Shown: in pieces, positions 16,767 through 25,900 of the stretch
Numbering within the stretch: position 1 is the first letter of the stretch
How the letters are laid out: each line of letters starts with the position of its first letter
Assembly: GCF_015182315.1 (NCBI RefSeq)
Contig: NZ_PRDL01000001.1
Span: forward strand, 3,928,501 to 3,992,500
Length of the DNA stretch: 64,000 nucleotides
Origin: Cellvibrio polysaccharolyticus
GTDB lineage: Bacteria; Pseudomonadota; Gammaproteobacteria; Pseudomonadales; Cellvibrionaceae
Reading direction: 5' to 3'
Notes under the pieces: model-generated
Seen by the model: only the letters and a program-made list of their open reading frames with translations
What the model was told of the DNA's origin: nothing
The model's database searches: none
Position numbers and translations under genes: made by a program

Positions 16767-18143
16767 ATGAAATACGCTTTGCCACTGATTGCCCTCGCCA
16801 GCCTTAGCCTCAATGCTCATGCGGATATTTTCGCTGTTTTCCGCGAGGAAGATGGCAGCACCAAATGGCAGTATGTTGCCAATACCAGTGCCAGTATTTT
16901 GATTTTAACCCTGTTGGTTGTGCTGTTTTTTCTGATTCGTGCCCACCTGCGCGCGGTGCGTTCCAACCACGCGCTGACTGAAATCAAAGCCACCCTCGAA
17001 GATCGGGTAACCCGTCGTACCGCAGTACTGCAGGAAACCACCGAGCAATTGCGCAAACGCGAGGCCTACATTGCCAGCATCGTGGGTTCCATGCCGGTTA
17101 TGCTGATCGGCTTGAACCGGCAGCTGCAAGTTACCCAATGGAACAAAACCGCTGAAACCATCACCGGCCGCCCCTTCAAAGATGTGGTGGGTAAAGACCT
17201 GTGGCAGGCCTATTCTTCTGTCACCTTGACCGCGGAACAAATCGAGCAGGTATTCACCACCGGTGAAACGCTTGACCTGAACTACACCCAGCAAGGCCAA
17301 TACAGTTTTAACATTACCGTGTACCCGGTTGATAACGACAACAGCACCGGTATTGTGATTTTGATTTCCGATGTCACCAAACAGGTCAAGGCAGAGAATA
17401 AAGTTGCTGAGCGCGACAAAGCCTCTGCCATGGGTGAGCTCGCATCGGCCATGGCGTATGACATCAGCCTGCCCATCAATACCATCTTTAACCGTGTTTC
17501 AAGCGCGCGGGAGAAAATCGAAGCCGCCGACCTCGCTAATGCCAAAGAATTTTTATTACAGGAAGTGGAAATCGTTCGCCAAAGCGCACACCAGGCAACG
17601 GCCATTGCACAAAACCTGCTTAATCTGGCGCGCAGCCATCGTGATGTAAAACAAGTGGTGGATATCACACCCATCATGGATCGCAGTATTGAACTGGCCA
17701 CCCACTTGTTTAAAAGCTCGGACGGACTCTCCTTCAGCGATATCGATATTCGCCGCGACTACACCTCGCCCTTACCGCAAGTGCCCTGCTTCCCTGCTGA
17801 ACTGGAGCAGGTTTTTGTGCGCTTGTTCCGTAATGCGTTTTACGCAATCAAAGCTGCCCCAGGCACCGCCAACAGTCATCCATGGATCAATGTAGAAATT
17901 GGCGAGTTTGTCGATACCGTCTGGATAAAAGTGGAGCATAACGGCCAATGTTTAACACCCGAGGAGCAACTCGACATATTTGAGCCCTTCTTCGCCCTCT
18001 CAGCCCAACCAACCACCTGCCCGGTTGAGCAGCGGTTGTCTTACTCCTATTTTATTATTACCAATCACCATCGCGGTTACATGTCAGTAACCTCTGACGA
18101 AAAACACGGTACCTGCTTTAATATTCAGCTGGCTCTGGTATAA
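16767..18143 (+). CDS. Sensor-histidine-kinase-like protein with decayed catalytic motifs
   Basis: This 458-residue protein has a signal-anchor start, a short periplasmic stretch and a membrane helix (SASILILTLLVVLFFLI). It continues with a coiled coil, a PAS domain (residues about 110-210, with MPVMLIGLNRQLQVTQWN) and the remains of HisKA plus HATPase domains. The phospho-accepting His is replaced: the H-box reads ELASAMAYDISLP with Tyr231. The ATPase N-box is partly kept (LFRNAFYAI), but the G1 box DxGxG reads VEHNGQCL and the G2 glycines are lost (PVEQRLSYSY). It should not autophosphorylate. No response regulator is adjacent. Start ATG 16767 gives the signal anchor; the frame extends 27 codons upstream. 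Confidence 0.85.
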   Translation: MKYALPLIALASLSLNAHADIFAVFREEDGSTKWQYVANTSASILILTLLVVLFFLIRAHLRAVRSNHALTEIKATLEDRVTRRTAVLQETTEQLRKREAYIASIVGSMPVMLIGLNRQLQVTQWNKTAETITGRPFKDVVGKDLWQAYSSVTLTAEQIEQVFTTGETLDLNYTQQGQYSFNITVYPVDNDNSTGIVILISDVTKQVKAENKVAERDKASAMGELASAMAYDISLPINTIFNRVSSAREKIEAADLANAKEFLLQEVEIVRQSAHQATAIAQNLLNLARSHRDVKQVVDITPIMDRSIELATHLFKSSDGLSFSDIDIRRDYTSPLPQVPCFPAELEQVFVRLFRNAFYAIKAAPGTANSHPWINVEIGEFVDTVWIKVEHNGQCLTPEEQLDIFEPFFALSAQPTTCPVEQRLSYSYFIITNHHRGYMSVTSDEKHGTCFNIQLALV

Positions 18144-18220
18144 GCGGAATGACCTGTAAACTTGCCGATGACAAACATCGACCTATAAGACCGCAACAAA
18201 TACAGGGAAGCCCACGATAG

Positions 18221-18245
18221 AAAAAAAGCCCTCCGCAGGAGGGCT
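18221..18245 (-). terminator. Intrinsic terminator, stronger on the minus strand
   Basis: AGCCCTCC and GGAGGGCT arms (18227-18234, 18238-18245) enclose a GCA loop. On the minus strand seven T residues follow. The nearest minus-strand gene ends at 18561, so it may end that transcript after a 315-base 3' region. On the plus strand it lies 84 bases after the kinase-like gene, where it lacks a T-run. Confidence 0.6.
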
Positions 18246-18312
18246 AAAGTCGCATGATAATTTAGGGAGAGCTCATGCAGAAGGAATCTATAGCCTGGCT
18301 TCTCATCTGCAC

Positions 18313-18540
18313 ATGCGGTCTTTTTTCTTTGCTGTTTTCGCATTCAAGATGTTTTATTTTCTGGCAAATATCGTCTTTATCCTGAGCTACCAACCACCAG
18401 CAACCTTGCCGTTTGACACCCTTCGCCTTCCCGTCCTGAACTGGCGGCCACTCACTGAAACACTATTATCTTTAGCATGTTCGATCTATTTTTTCAGGTT
18501 TGAGAAACTGACCCATCGCTGGCTAACCAGAGAAATTTAG
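18313..18540 (+). CDS. Doubtful small hydrophobic ORF
   Basis: This frame encodes 75 residues with two hydrophobic segments (FFFAVFAFKMFYFLANIVFIL and LLSLACSIYFFRF). Its ATG at 18313 has no ribosome site. A better site (GGGAGAG) precedes a different frame starting at ATG 18275, which gives only about 36 hydrophobic residues. A frameshift joining the two, or no gene at all, are both possible. I recognise no family. Confidence 0.25.
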   Translation: MRSFFFAVFAFKMFYFLANIVFILSYQPPATLPFDTLRLPVLNWRPLTETLLSLACSIYFFRFEKLTHRWLTREI

Positions 18541-18560
18541 TGACAGCAAAACCAAAAAAA

Positions 18561-19340
18561 CTAATTATTCGTGCGTGCGTTAATACTGCTTGCACCAGTC
18601 GCTTTATTGGTGGTTTGCGGATTGCCATAGTAATCAATTTTTGAAGCGCCACTGGCGTCCGCGCGGAGGGTTTCGGTTACCGTAGCGCTGGCATAGGATG
18701 CGCCGCTAACCTTGAGGTCAGCTTGCTTTGCGATAATTTTCTTTCCGCGAAATTTGCTGGCACCGCTGGTGTTAACGTTCAGCAATTCACTACTGCTGGC
18801 GTTTTTGATCTCTATATGCGAAGCGCCGGAAACTTCATAAAACTGCTCACCAACAACAGCAGATTTAATACTCACATCACTCGCGCCCGATACATCGACC
18901 TTTACTTTATCCAACGTCAATTTGGCGAAATTCACATCCGCTGCACCACTGGCCTTGATGACAAGCTCGCTACCAGTCAAGTCGCTCACAGATGCCTGCG
19001 CACCGCCGGCAAGCTCCAGATAATCCAGTTGGTTAACATGCAAGGTGACTTTTACCGCATCGTTACCACCAAACAAGCGGAAAAAACCGCTGCCGGAGTC
19101 TTTTAATTTCAGCGTCACCCGCCCGTCAGTTTGATCAACGTCAAGCCGTTCCATCACCTCCGCATCGGCCTCTATTCGCAAATACTCGTCATCCTTTTGT
19201 ACAATTTCAATATTGGCCTGGCCACCACTGACGAACTGGGTAATGTCCTTGACGGGATAGACTTTGGATACGATGTCAGCCAATGCCAAAGGCGCAGCGC
19301 AACAGAAGACCAACGACAAAAGACTTTTACGAAGCAACAT
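18561..19340 (-). CDS. GIN-domain (DUF2807) exported protein
   Basis: This 259-residue protein has a signal peptide (MLLRKSLLSLVFCCAAPLALA). A DUF2807 head-GIN domain follows, a right-handed beta-helix built from short repeats. The turns read SGASDVSI, SGASHIEI, SGASKFRG, SGASYASA and SGASKIDY, nearly regular rungs of about 20 residues. Family members are often labelled putative adhesins, but no function is proven. It is likely periplasmic or surface-exposed. It appears monocistronic. Confidence 0.85.
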   Translation of the reverse strand: MLLRKSLLSLVFCCAAPLALADIVSKVYPVKDITQFVSGGQANIEIVQKDDEYLRIEADAEVMERLDVDQTDGRVTLKLKDSGSGFFRLFGGNDAVKVTLHVNQLDYLELAGGAQASVSDLTGSELVIKASGAADVNFAKLTLDKVKVDVSGASDVSIKSAVVGEQFYEVSGASHIEIKNASSSELLNVNTSGASKFRGKKIIAKQADLKVSGASYASATVTETLRADASGASKIDYYGNPQTTNKATGASSINARTNN

Positions 19341-19490
19341 GTTTTTCTCCAGCGAGATAGATATAAATCAGGCATTACCGATACCTGCTATCCCTTATGA
19401 CGCAGAAGATGCGCCGCTGGATTCACCTTTATGAAAAAAATTTTAACAACAGGAAAATACCCGAACGGGAAGCCACCTCACGCGAAGAGA

Positions 19491-19626
19491 TTATCAAATG
19501 CAGGGGAGATAGCAGAGCGCGTACATAGACGAGAAGGAAATCCCTGACTGGGCAGCTGTTATCAAATGCAGGAGAGATGCAAGAGCGCGCACCGGGAAGA
19601 AAAGGAAAATCCCTGACTTGGCAACG
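19491..19626. repeat. Two tandem 68-bp repeat units
   Basis: Unit 1 (19491-19558) and unit 2 (19559-19626) both start TTATCAAATGCAGG and contain AGAGCGCG and AATCCCTGACT at matching places, with scattered substitutions and a period of exactly 68. The bases before unit 1 (CCTCACGCGAAGAGATT) and after unit 2 (CTTCACATGAAGCAATT) also resemble each other, so a third worn unit may exist. No coding frame is evident. Confidence 0.75.
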
Positions 19627-19755
19627 ACTTCACATGAAGCAATTCTCGGGAGTATGGAAATACGCAAACGCGTACTTTGGAGGCTCAACGAAATTGGCAG
19701 AACTGATTTCTGATTAAATAGCGCAGCTATTTTGAACCTGATCGAAGCTCAGTGC

Positions 19756-19880
19756 GGCACGATGTGAGTTTGACGTCAGGATGTTTGCTCCAAAATTGTC
19801 GAGTCAGGGATGACTCGTCAGAGCTACAGGGAACGTATTAATGCGATTTTGGAGCAAACATCCTGATGGCAAACGGACAG
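19756..19880. repeat. Dispersed palindromic element, copy A
   Basis: Perfect 21-base inverted arms (19776-19796 and 19846-19866) read TCAGGATGTTTGCTCCAAAA at the left. The interior holds GAGTCAGGGATGACTCGTCA and GAGCTACAGGGAACGTATT. Outside the arms, GTTTG and CAAAC add an outer inverted pair. Similarity to the copy at 29877-30050 (in opposite orientation) runs from GGCAC.ATG at the left to CAAACGGACAG at the right. It encodes nothing and looks like a small non-autonomous mobile or REP-type element. Confidence 0.8.
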
Positions 19881-19931
19881 ACTAAAGACGGACACAAAAA
19901 ATCAGCACTTTGCACCGCCCATAAACTAAAA

Positions 19932-19957
19932 CCGAAGTGGCAATCCAACCACTTCGG
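19932..19957 (-). terminator. Terminator of the alpha-2-macroglobulin gene, bidirectional
   Basis: Nine-base arms CCGAAGTGG and CCACTTCGG flank an eight-base loop. The minus strand continues TTTTAGTTT, 18 bases after the large gene's stop. The plus strand continues CTTTTTA. Confidence 0.8.
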
Positions 19958-19974
19958 CTTTTTAAATCCGTAGC

Positions 19975-22900
19975 TCAATTACTATCTGTAGTTACCTCAA
20001 CCCAATAACCTTTACCACGCGCCTGAATACGCTCGTCGTACATCGCTGAAACCTGCCAGCCGGGCAAATAGTACTTGCCAGCAAACGACGCATTCAACAC
20101 CACGCGCAGCGTCACGGTATTTTGCGTGCGGTCTTTGTAGCGCCAGCTCCATGAATGGTTCTGCCACAGACTGAAATAACCCAGCACACGATCATCGCGA
20201 ATATCCACGTAATCAAACCCGGCAGGCAAGCGGTCATCTTCCATGCGCTCGTTACGAATTTGCCAACCGCCCGGCATGATCATGGTAAGGGCAATATCTT
20301 CAAGGCGAGACACACCCAGGCTATCAAAATCGCCGGTGATATCCACCTCGGCAACAAAGTCAGTGCCTTGCGCCAGCTTTTGTACATCCAGCGGTTTATT
20401 GTCCAGGGTCATAAAATGCACGCGCATCGACAAACCTTGCTGTAACTCGTCTTCCTGCATCGGCGGCGGTGTGCCACGGTTGCTGACCAGCACACGCAAT
20501 GGCCCCTGACTATCGTTGCGGATGGTTACACCGGTATTGTCCAGCGCCTGGCGGAACACATGCCGCGTGCTTTGTTGTTCTTGCCATTGATCACTGCCGG
20601 CCTGGCGCAGAGCGAAATTCATGCCCTGTTTTACGTCGCGGCTTTCGGCAAAGCGGCTCATGGCAACCAGACTCCAGGCGGTACTTTGCGTGCTTAACCA
20701 GCGGTCGCTACCCAGCTCGCTGGCTACTTGCTCGGCCAGTTGCCAGATGCGCTCTTCGTCATTGCTGGCCAGGTTCGCCAGTAATAAAAGGCTGCGATCA
20801 CGCAGGGCTGAACCGTAGGTGTAATCCGGTTCCTGCGCGGTTGAGCCATCCGGCGCACGACGACCGGCGGTGGTATTGAGCAATTCATTGGCAACATCCG
20901 GCAGGCCGACATGTTGATAGGCAAGCGCCAGCAGCCAGTTGGCACGCGGCGATAGCGCATTGTCGGCCAGCAGGTTTTCGCGCAACCGGTTCATGGCTGG
21001 CAGCTCGGCGCTATCGGCCAGTGCCAGGGTGTACAAACGGTAAGCGGCCACATCGCGTTCGTAACCGGCGCGGTGAGTGTTATTGCTACGCGCCAGCTCG
21101 CGTTGGTAACGCGTCCAGTTTTCCAGCAACTGTGGTGGTACGCCATAACCGGCGCGCTTCGCTTCTACCAGAAAATGCCCGGCGTAACTGGACGCCCAGT
21201 CATTCACGTAACCGTTACCCGGCCAGTAGCTGAAACTGCCATTCGCTTGCTGCAAGGTACGCAAGCGACGCACGGCGACATCAATGTGCTGGCTGATCTC
21301 CGCTTTTTGATCCGGGTTCAAGTCGATCAATTTATCGAGATACAACTGCGGGAACACTGCCGACGTCACCTGCTCCAGGCAACCGTGCGGGTAGTTGAGC
21401 AAATAGTCGAGGCGCCGATCCAGATTCATCGGCGGCAAGCTACTGACTTCCAGCGAGGCTTCGTTGGTGCCAGTCAGACCATGCGCTTGCAAGTCAGACG
21501 TCCAACTTTCGCCCGCCGCAATGGTGTGGCTGCGCCAGACTACGCTCGGCGCATTGGCGGCACGGCTGTCGATAAAAATTTCCTGGCTGGCACTTTCATT
21601 GCCACGGCGAGCGGTAATTTTTACACGGCCTTTGCCGATGGTGTCATTTACCTTGAGGCGCACCCCGGCAATGGCATCGCCCGGTTTATCGAATACCAGA
21701 CGGGTTTGCGCATCGAGCACGGTAAAAATCTCATTGGTTTCAACGGTAATATCTACCTCGCCAAGCGCAGCATCGGTAACAAACACATTGACTGGCAACA
21801 TCACTTCTTCACCTGGCCCGACCACGCGCGGCAAGGTCGCCAGCAACACCAGCGGCTGGGTGACAGTAACGGTTTGCTCAACCTTGCCGTAAGCCTGGGT
21901 TTTGCCGTGATCACCGGCAACCACCATTACCCGCACCGCGCCCATATAGGGTGGCAAGGTAATGTCGTGGCTGGCGGTTTCGCCAGCGGCCAGCTGAAAT
22001 ACACCGACAAATTGCACAATCGGCGGGAAGCGGCGTTCGCGGCGCTGCCGCTCGGCTTCCTGATCGGCATCGGAACCACCGATAGCCAGCACGCGCTCCA
22101 GAGCCGCGCCATAGGCACCGACCACCTGATCAAACAAATCCCAGGTATTCACCCCCAGCGCTTCGCGACGGTAAAAATGGGCGTGGGCATCCGGCACTTT
22201 AAAACCGGTAATGCCGAGCAGGCCTTCATCAACAATCGCCAGGGAATAGGTCATCGGGCGCTGCTGCTCTTCTTTTACCTGAATGGTAAATGCCGTTTCC
22301 GGGCGCACTTCTTGCGGTAAGGTGAGCTGCGGTTGCAAGCGCGTTGCCGGGTCTTCCACGACCAGCGGAACAATGCCGTAAAGGCGCATGGGCGCATCCG
22401 TTTCGCGCTGTTGATGTGGCAGCAACAAGGTCATGTGGACATACACATTGGGAGCCATCGCTGCGGTTACCGGCAACTCCACCACGCGCTGACTTTTACC
22501 AAGGTCCAGCCAGCGACGCTCAATAATGCCACTGCCATTTTCCAGGCTGAGCAAAATACGCCCTTGCGCGGTTTCGGGTAATTGCACACGGGCGACATCA
22601 CCCACCTGATAATTTTCCCGGTCAGTGGTGAGCATCAATTGCGTGGCCGACTCCGGGTTGGTGTTGGCGGCGCTGCTCCAGCCGAGATACACCACCGTGC
22701 CGCTGCAATGGTTGCTGGCGGTGTCGCACACCCGCACCAGATGACGACCCCAGTCGTAAGTGTCTTTGGTTAATGTCCAGGTAGCGCGACCGTCGTTACC
22801 GCTTTTTACGGTGGCTTTGGCAACCGGCGTGTGATGCTGGCCGCCGACATAACTGGCGAGGTCTTCGCCGCTATCGTCCCACCACCAGCGCCAGCCGATG

Positions 22901-25599
22901 GAGTAAACGTTAATTTCCAGATCGCGGTTGGCGGCAGGTTTGCCATCGCGATCCAGCGCAAGTAGCGTTACCGGATGATCGCTGTCACGATCAATCGCGT
23001 TGAGATAACCCTCGCCCGCCGCAATATAAACACCGGCCCAATGGTCGTAAGGCTGCAATTCAAACACGCGCATGATGGTGCTGAAATTGCCGCTCTCTTC
23101 AAACACCCGCACATTGAACAAGGCCGTTAACGCACCCGGCGGCGGGTTTTCCAGAGTGGGCTGAACCGCAAACTGCGCTTCGCCCTGATTGTTCAAAGTG
23201 CCTTCAAATACTTTTTCTGTGGTGCCCATAAAGATGCGCGCCGGATCATCAAATACAAACTGATCGAAACCGGCAAACTTTGTCGGGCGGGTAAACAGTT
23301 TTAATTCGGCATCGGCTTTTAAACCGGCAGCGCTGGCACCGTGCAACCATTGCGCTTCGAGATCAATGCTGACCGCCTGATCGGTTTGCAGCGGCGTGGT
23401 TTGCGGGGTTATTTCCACTTTCAAACGGTTGGGCGTAATGGTTTCGACCTTGAGAATTTTGTCGAAGTAGCGGCTGCCCACGTGCACCACTGCACGCCAA
23501 TTGCCGGTGGGGGCATCTTCAGCGGTGGACAGCGTGAAGGTGTGGAAATCACCAGTGGCCTGCACGCTGGTGCGGCTGGCAACCTTGGTGCCACGCGGGT
23601 CAAACAGGTCAAGCGTGACCGGATGGTTGTCCGGCACACGCTGTTCGCGGTCTTGCAAAATAAAGGTCAGGTGAATGTCATCACCGGGCCGCCAGACATC
23701 GCGCTCGCCGTAGATAAAACCTTTCAGGCCGCCCTGGGTGTGTTCGCCGCTCACATCAAACTGATTGACCGGCAAGGCTTCGTTGCGGGGCACGCGTAAG
23801 TAGCTGCGAGATTTACCGTGTTTTGCCTGCACCATAAAAGGCGTGCCGTCGGTGGTGATATCCACCATGCCATGCTGATCGGTTTTACCCTCACCAATGC
23901 GTTGCTGCTGGAAGTTGAAAACTTCAATGTCTGCGCCCGACAGCGGTTTGCCATCGGTCAGGCCGGTGGTGACCACCAGCAGTTGATCATCAACACCGCG
24001 TTTGGCCAGCAGGCCGATATCGGACACCAGAAATGTGCGCGAATCCTGAGCGCTTTCACCGTAAAAATAATAGGCATCGTGGCAGGGGTTATTGCGTTCG
24101 CTGTAGTTGTAGTAACCGCTCGACTGGTAATACTGGTTGTACCAGGCCGGATAATTATTGGTTTCGTAATAATCGCCGCCTTCGTAGTTGGCGGCCAGCT
24201 CTTTAACCGGCTCACGCGGGCGGTCGCCATCGCATTCAAACGTTGAATTACTGCGGTCAATGCTCAGCTCCAGACGCACCAGACCATCCGGGTACTCGGC
24301 CATCAATTCGGTTAAATCCAGGTGATAACGCTGCTTGCTGGCGCCCGGCACTTCGGGCAGCGGCCAGGTTTTGCGCCACAAATAACGGCCGCTGGTGGTA
24401 TCGGCATAGTTGGCGTGCAGGCGGTTGCGCTGTAAATATTGCCCGACATTGTTATCAAAAATACGGAAGGCGGTGATTTGCACCGAATCCACGCCAGCGG
24501 CCTCAAAGGGCACCGACAATTGTTTGGCTGGTGGCAGGATGCTGGCCGAGCGACCAATAAATTTCACCATCGGTTTCACCACATCCAGCACCAGCGACTG
24601 GCGATAATCATTCGCGAGGCTTTTGCCATTACTGGCCTGAATGCCGGAGGCAACAAACAGCTCTACGGGTTCGGAACTCAACTCGGGCGGATAAATACGC
24701 AGCGCGCTGCCATCGACCCGCGCCGGCAGTTCCTTGCGATCCAGCGATACCAGACCACTGCGGTTTTGCCGGGCGTTAAGCGGCGCCGAAAAATTCACTT
24801 CGACATAGGTTTCCGGCGAGCGCACCACTCGCACCCCGGTAATTTCAAAAGCGCTTTGCGCCGGAATCGTCAGCTCGCGCTGGCCTTTGGCATCGGTACC
24901 CAGCGCTTTGCCGTCCCATTCCAGTACCAGCTTGCCAGCACCCTCGCCGCGCACAATGTCGGGCAGGGTGAAACGGTAATGTCGATCGCTGTCGCCGCGC
25001 GTCCACACCGGCGTTGCCAGTTCGCCATTAACTTTCACCTGCAATACCTGCCGCACCACAGCGATGTCGGCCACGTCCATCAACGACACTTCACCGTTCA
25101 ACACCATCGCATTGGCCTTGTCAGGCTGAACGCTCAGTGCATCCACGCGCAAATCAAAATCCTGTTGGATGCTTTGCACTTCAAAAACAAAGGGCGGCAA
25201 ATTCTGCTCTACCAGCAGCAAGTCTTTTGGCAGCAGGCGCACTGTCACCGGCGTATCCGCCGGGAAGCGATCCTTTGGTGTAATGCGCAATTCGTTGTCG
25301 GCAACAAACACCGCCGTGACTGCAACCGCCGGTTGCAACTCCACCAGTGAGCGAAGCGGTTTGTTCAGCTGATCCGCATTGACCACAGGGTGGCGAAACC
25401 GCACCGTGAGTGGTTCGGTAGCCGGCACCCAATGGCGCGGCCATGTTTCAAGATGCGCCTCCCAACCAGTAGCATCCGTGGCCACAGTTTCTGCCTCACC
25501 AACAGCGTCAGCCTTATCGCCAGGCTCACAAGCACTGAGCAAAGTGAGTAACACCATGAGGCAGAAAAAGAAGAAGGGAGTACGACGAAAGCGTTCCAT
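19975..25599 (-). CDS. Bacterial alpha-2-macroglobulin family lipoprotein
   Basis: This 1874-residue protein begins with a lipoprotein signal peptide whose lipobox is LLSAC, followed by EPGD. It has the long N-terminal extension of MG/bait-type beta domains known from E. coli YfhM and its relatives. The thioester motif CLEQ is intact (Cys1407, in PHGCLEQVTSAVFPQ), followed by the alpha-helical thioester barrel (TLQQANGSFSYWPG). Such proteins are thought to trap invading proteases in the periplasm. Many are paired with pbpC (penicillin-binding protein 1C), but no pbpC flanks this one. An unusual Tyr/Asn-rich insert (YYETNNYPAWYNQYYQSSG) lies near residue 480. It is monocistronic, with a terminator at 19932-19957. 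Confidence 0.93.
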   Translation of the reverse strand: MERFRRTPFFFFCLMVLLTLLSACEPGDKADAVGEAETVATDATGWEAHLETWPRHWVPATEPLTVRFRHPVVNADQLNKPLRSLVELQPAVAVTAVFVADNELRITPKDRFPADTPVTVRLLPKDLLLVEQNLPPFVFEVQSIQQDFDLRVDALSVQPDKANAMVLNGEVSLMDVADIAVVRQVLQVKVNGELATPVWTRGDSDRHYRFTLPDIVRGEGAGKLVLEWDGKALGTDAKGQRELTIPAQSAFEITGVRVVRSPETYVEVNFSAPLNARQNRSGLVSLDRKELPARVDGSALRIYPPELSSEPVELFVASGIQASNGKSLANDYRQSLVLDVVKPMVKFIGRSASILPPAKQLSVPFEAAGVDSVQITAFRIFDNNVGQYLQRNRLHANYADTTSGRYLWRKTWPLPEVPGASKQRYHLDLTELMAEYPDGLVRLELSIDRSNSTFECDGDRPREPVKELAANYEGGDYYETNNYPAWYNQYYQSSGYYNYSERNNPCHDAYYFYGESAQDSRTFLVSDIGLLAKRGVDDQLLVVTTGLTDGKPLSGADIEVFNFQQQRIGEGKTDQHGMVDITTDGTPFMVQAKHGKSRSYLRVPRNEALPVNQFDVSGEHTQGGLKGFIYGERDVWRPGDDIHLTFILQDREQRVPDNHPVTLDLFDPRGTKVASRTSVQATGDFHTFTLSTAEDAPTGNWRAVVHVGSRYFDKILKVETITPNRLKVEITPQTTPLQTDQAVSIDLEAQWLHGASAAGLKADAELKLFTRPTKFAGFDQFVFDDPARIFMGTTEKVFEGTLNNQGEAQFAVQPTLENPPPGALTALFNVRVFEESGNFSTIMRVFELQPYDHWAGVYIAAGEGYLNAIDRDSDHPVTLLALDRDGKPAANRDLEINVYSIGWRWWWDDSGEDLASYVGGQHHTPVAKATVKSGNDGRATWTLTKDTYDWGRHLVRVCDTASNHCSGTVVYLGWSSAANTNPESATQLMLTTDRENYQVGDVARVQLPETAQGRILLSLENGSGIIERRWLDLGKSQRVVELPVTAAMAPNVYVHMTLLLPHQQRETDAPMRLYGIVPLVVEDPATRLQPQLTLPQEVRPETAFTIQVKEEQQRPMTYSLAIVDEGLLGITGFKVPDAHAHFYRREALGVNTWDLFDQVVGAYGAALERVLAIGGSDADQEAERQRRERRFPPIVQFVGVFQLAAGETASHDITLPPYMGAVRVMVVAGDHGKTQAYGKVEQTVTVTQPLVLLATLPRVVGPGEEVMLPVNVFVTDAALGEVDITVETNEIFTVLDAQTRLVFDKPGDAIAGVRLKVNDTIGKGRVKITARRGNESASQEIFIDSRAANAPSVVWRSHTIAAGESWTSDLQAHGLTGTNEASLEVSSLPPMNLDRRLDYLLNYPHGCLEQVTSAVFPQLYLDKLIDLNPDQKAEISQHIDVAVRRLRTLQQANGSFSYWPGNGYVNDWASSYAGHFLVEAKRAGYGVPPQLLENWTRYQRELARSNNTHRAGYERDVAAYRLYTLALADSAELPAMNRLRENLLADNALSPRANWLLALAYQHVGLPDVANELLNTTAGRRAPDGSTAQEPDYTYGSALRDRSLLLLANLASNDEERIWQLAEQVASELGSDRWLSTQSTAWSLVAMSRFAESRDVKQGMNFALRQAGSDQWQEQQSTRHVFRQALDNTGVTIRNDSQGPLRVLVSNRGTPPPMQEDELQQGLSMRVHFMTLDNKPLDVQKLAQGTDFVAEVDITGDFDSLGVSRLEDIALTMIMPGGWQIRNERMEDDRLPAGFDYVDIRDDRVLGYFSLWQNHSWSWRYKDRTQNTVTLRVVLNASFAGKYYLPGWQVSAMYDERIQARGKGYWVEVTTDSN

Positions 25600-25900
25600 G
25601 AAAATATTCCCGATGAATTATGACGTTAAGTATTTTTCAAATTTCCAGGATGAGACGCATAGGTTGCAGATCCCATTGGATATTTATCGTAATCTGTTGA
25701 TGTAAGTTATTAATTCCATGTTACGGATCTGTTTCGCTGTTGCTGCCCTACTCTTCATTGCAACCTTCTGACCTTGAAGTATCGGGCAGAAATCACAGAT
25801 TTCAAAACCGCGTAATGCCGAATTGAACCTGGCTGACCATCAACGCAGGATGATGCCGGCCGGACATCCCACTGCAAACCTGCTGCAAACGGTAAATGCC
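25600..25900. other. Intergenic region, nothing recognised
   Basis: This AT-rich divergent gap between the alpha-2-macroglobulin gene and nudK presumably holds both promoters. I could not identify a specific box, hairpin or repeat in it. Confidence 0.4.

Noticed and set aside
21073..22320. A 415-residue plus-strand ORF inside the macroglobulin gene
   Set aside because: It is antisense to a long, well-supported gene, and its His/Arg/Gln-rich product fits no family.
24439..25350. A 303-residue plus-strand ORF
   Set aside because: It is antisense to the macroglobulin N-terminal region, with composition typical of a reverse frame of GC-rich codons.
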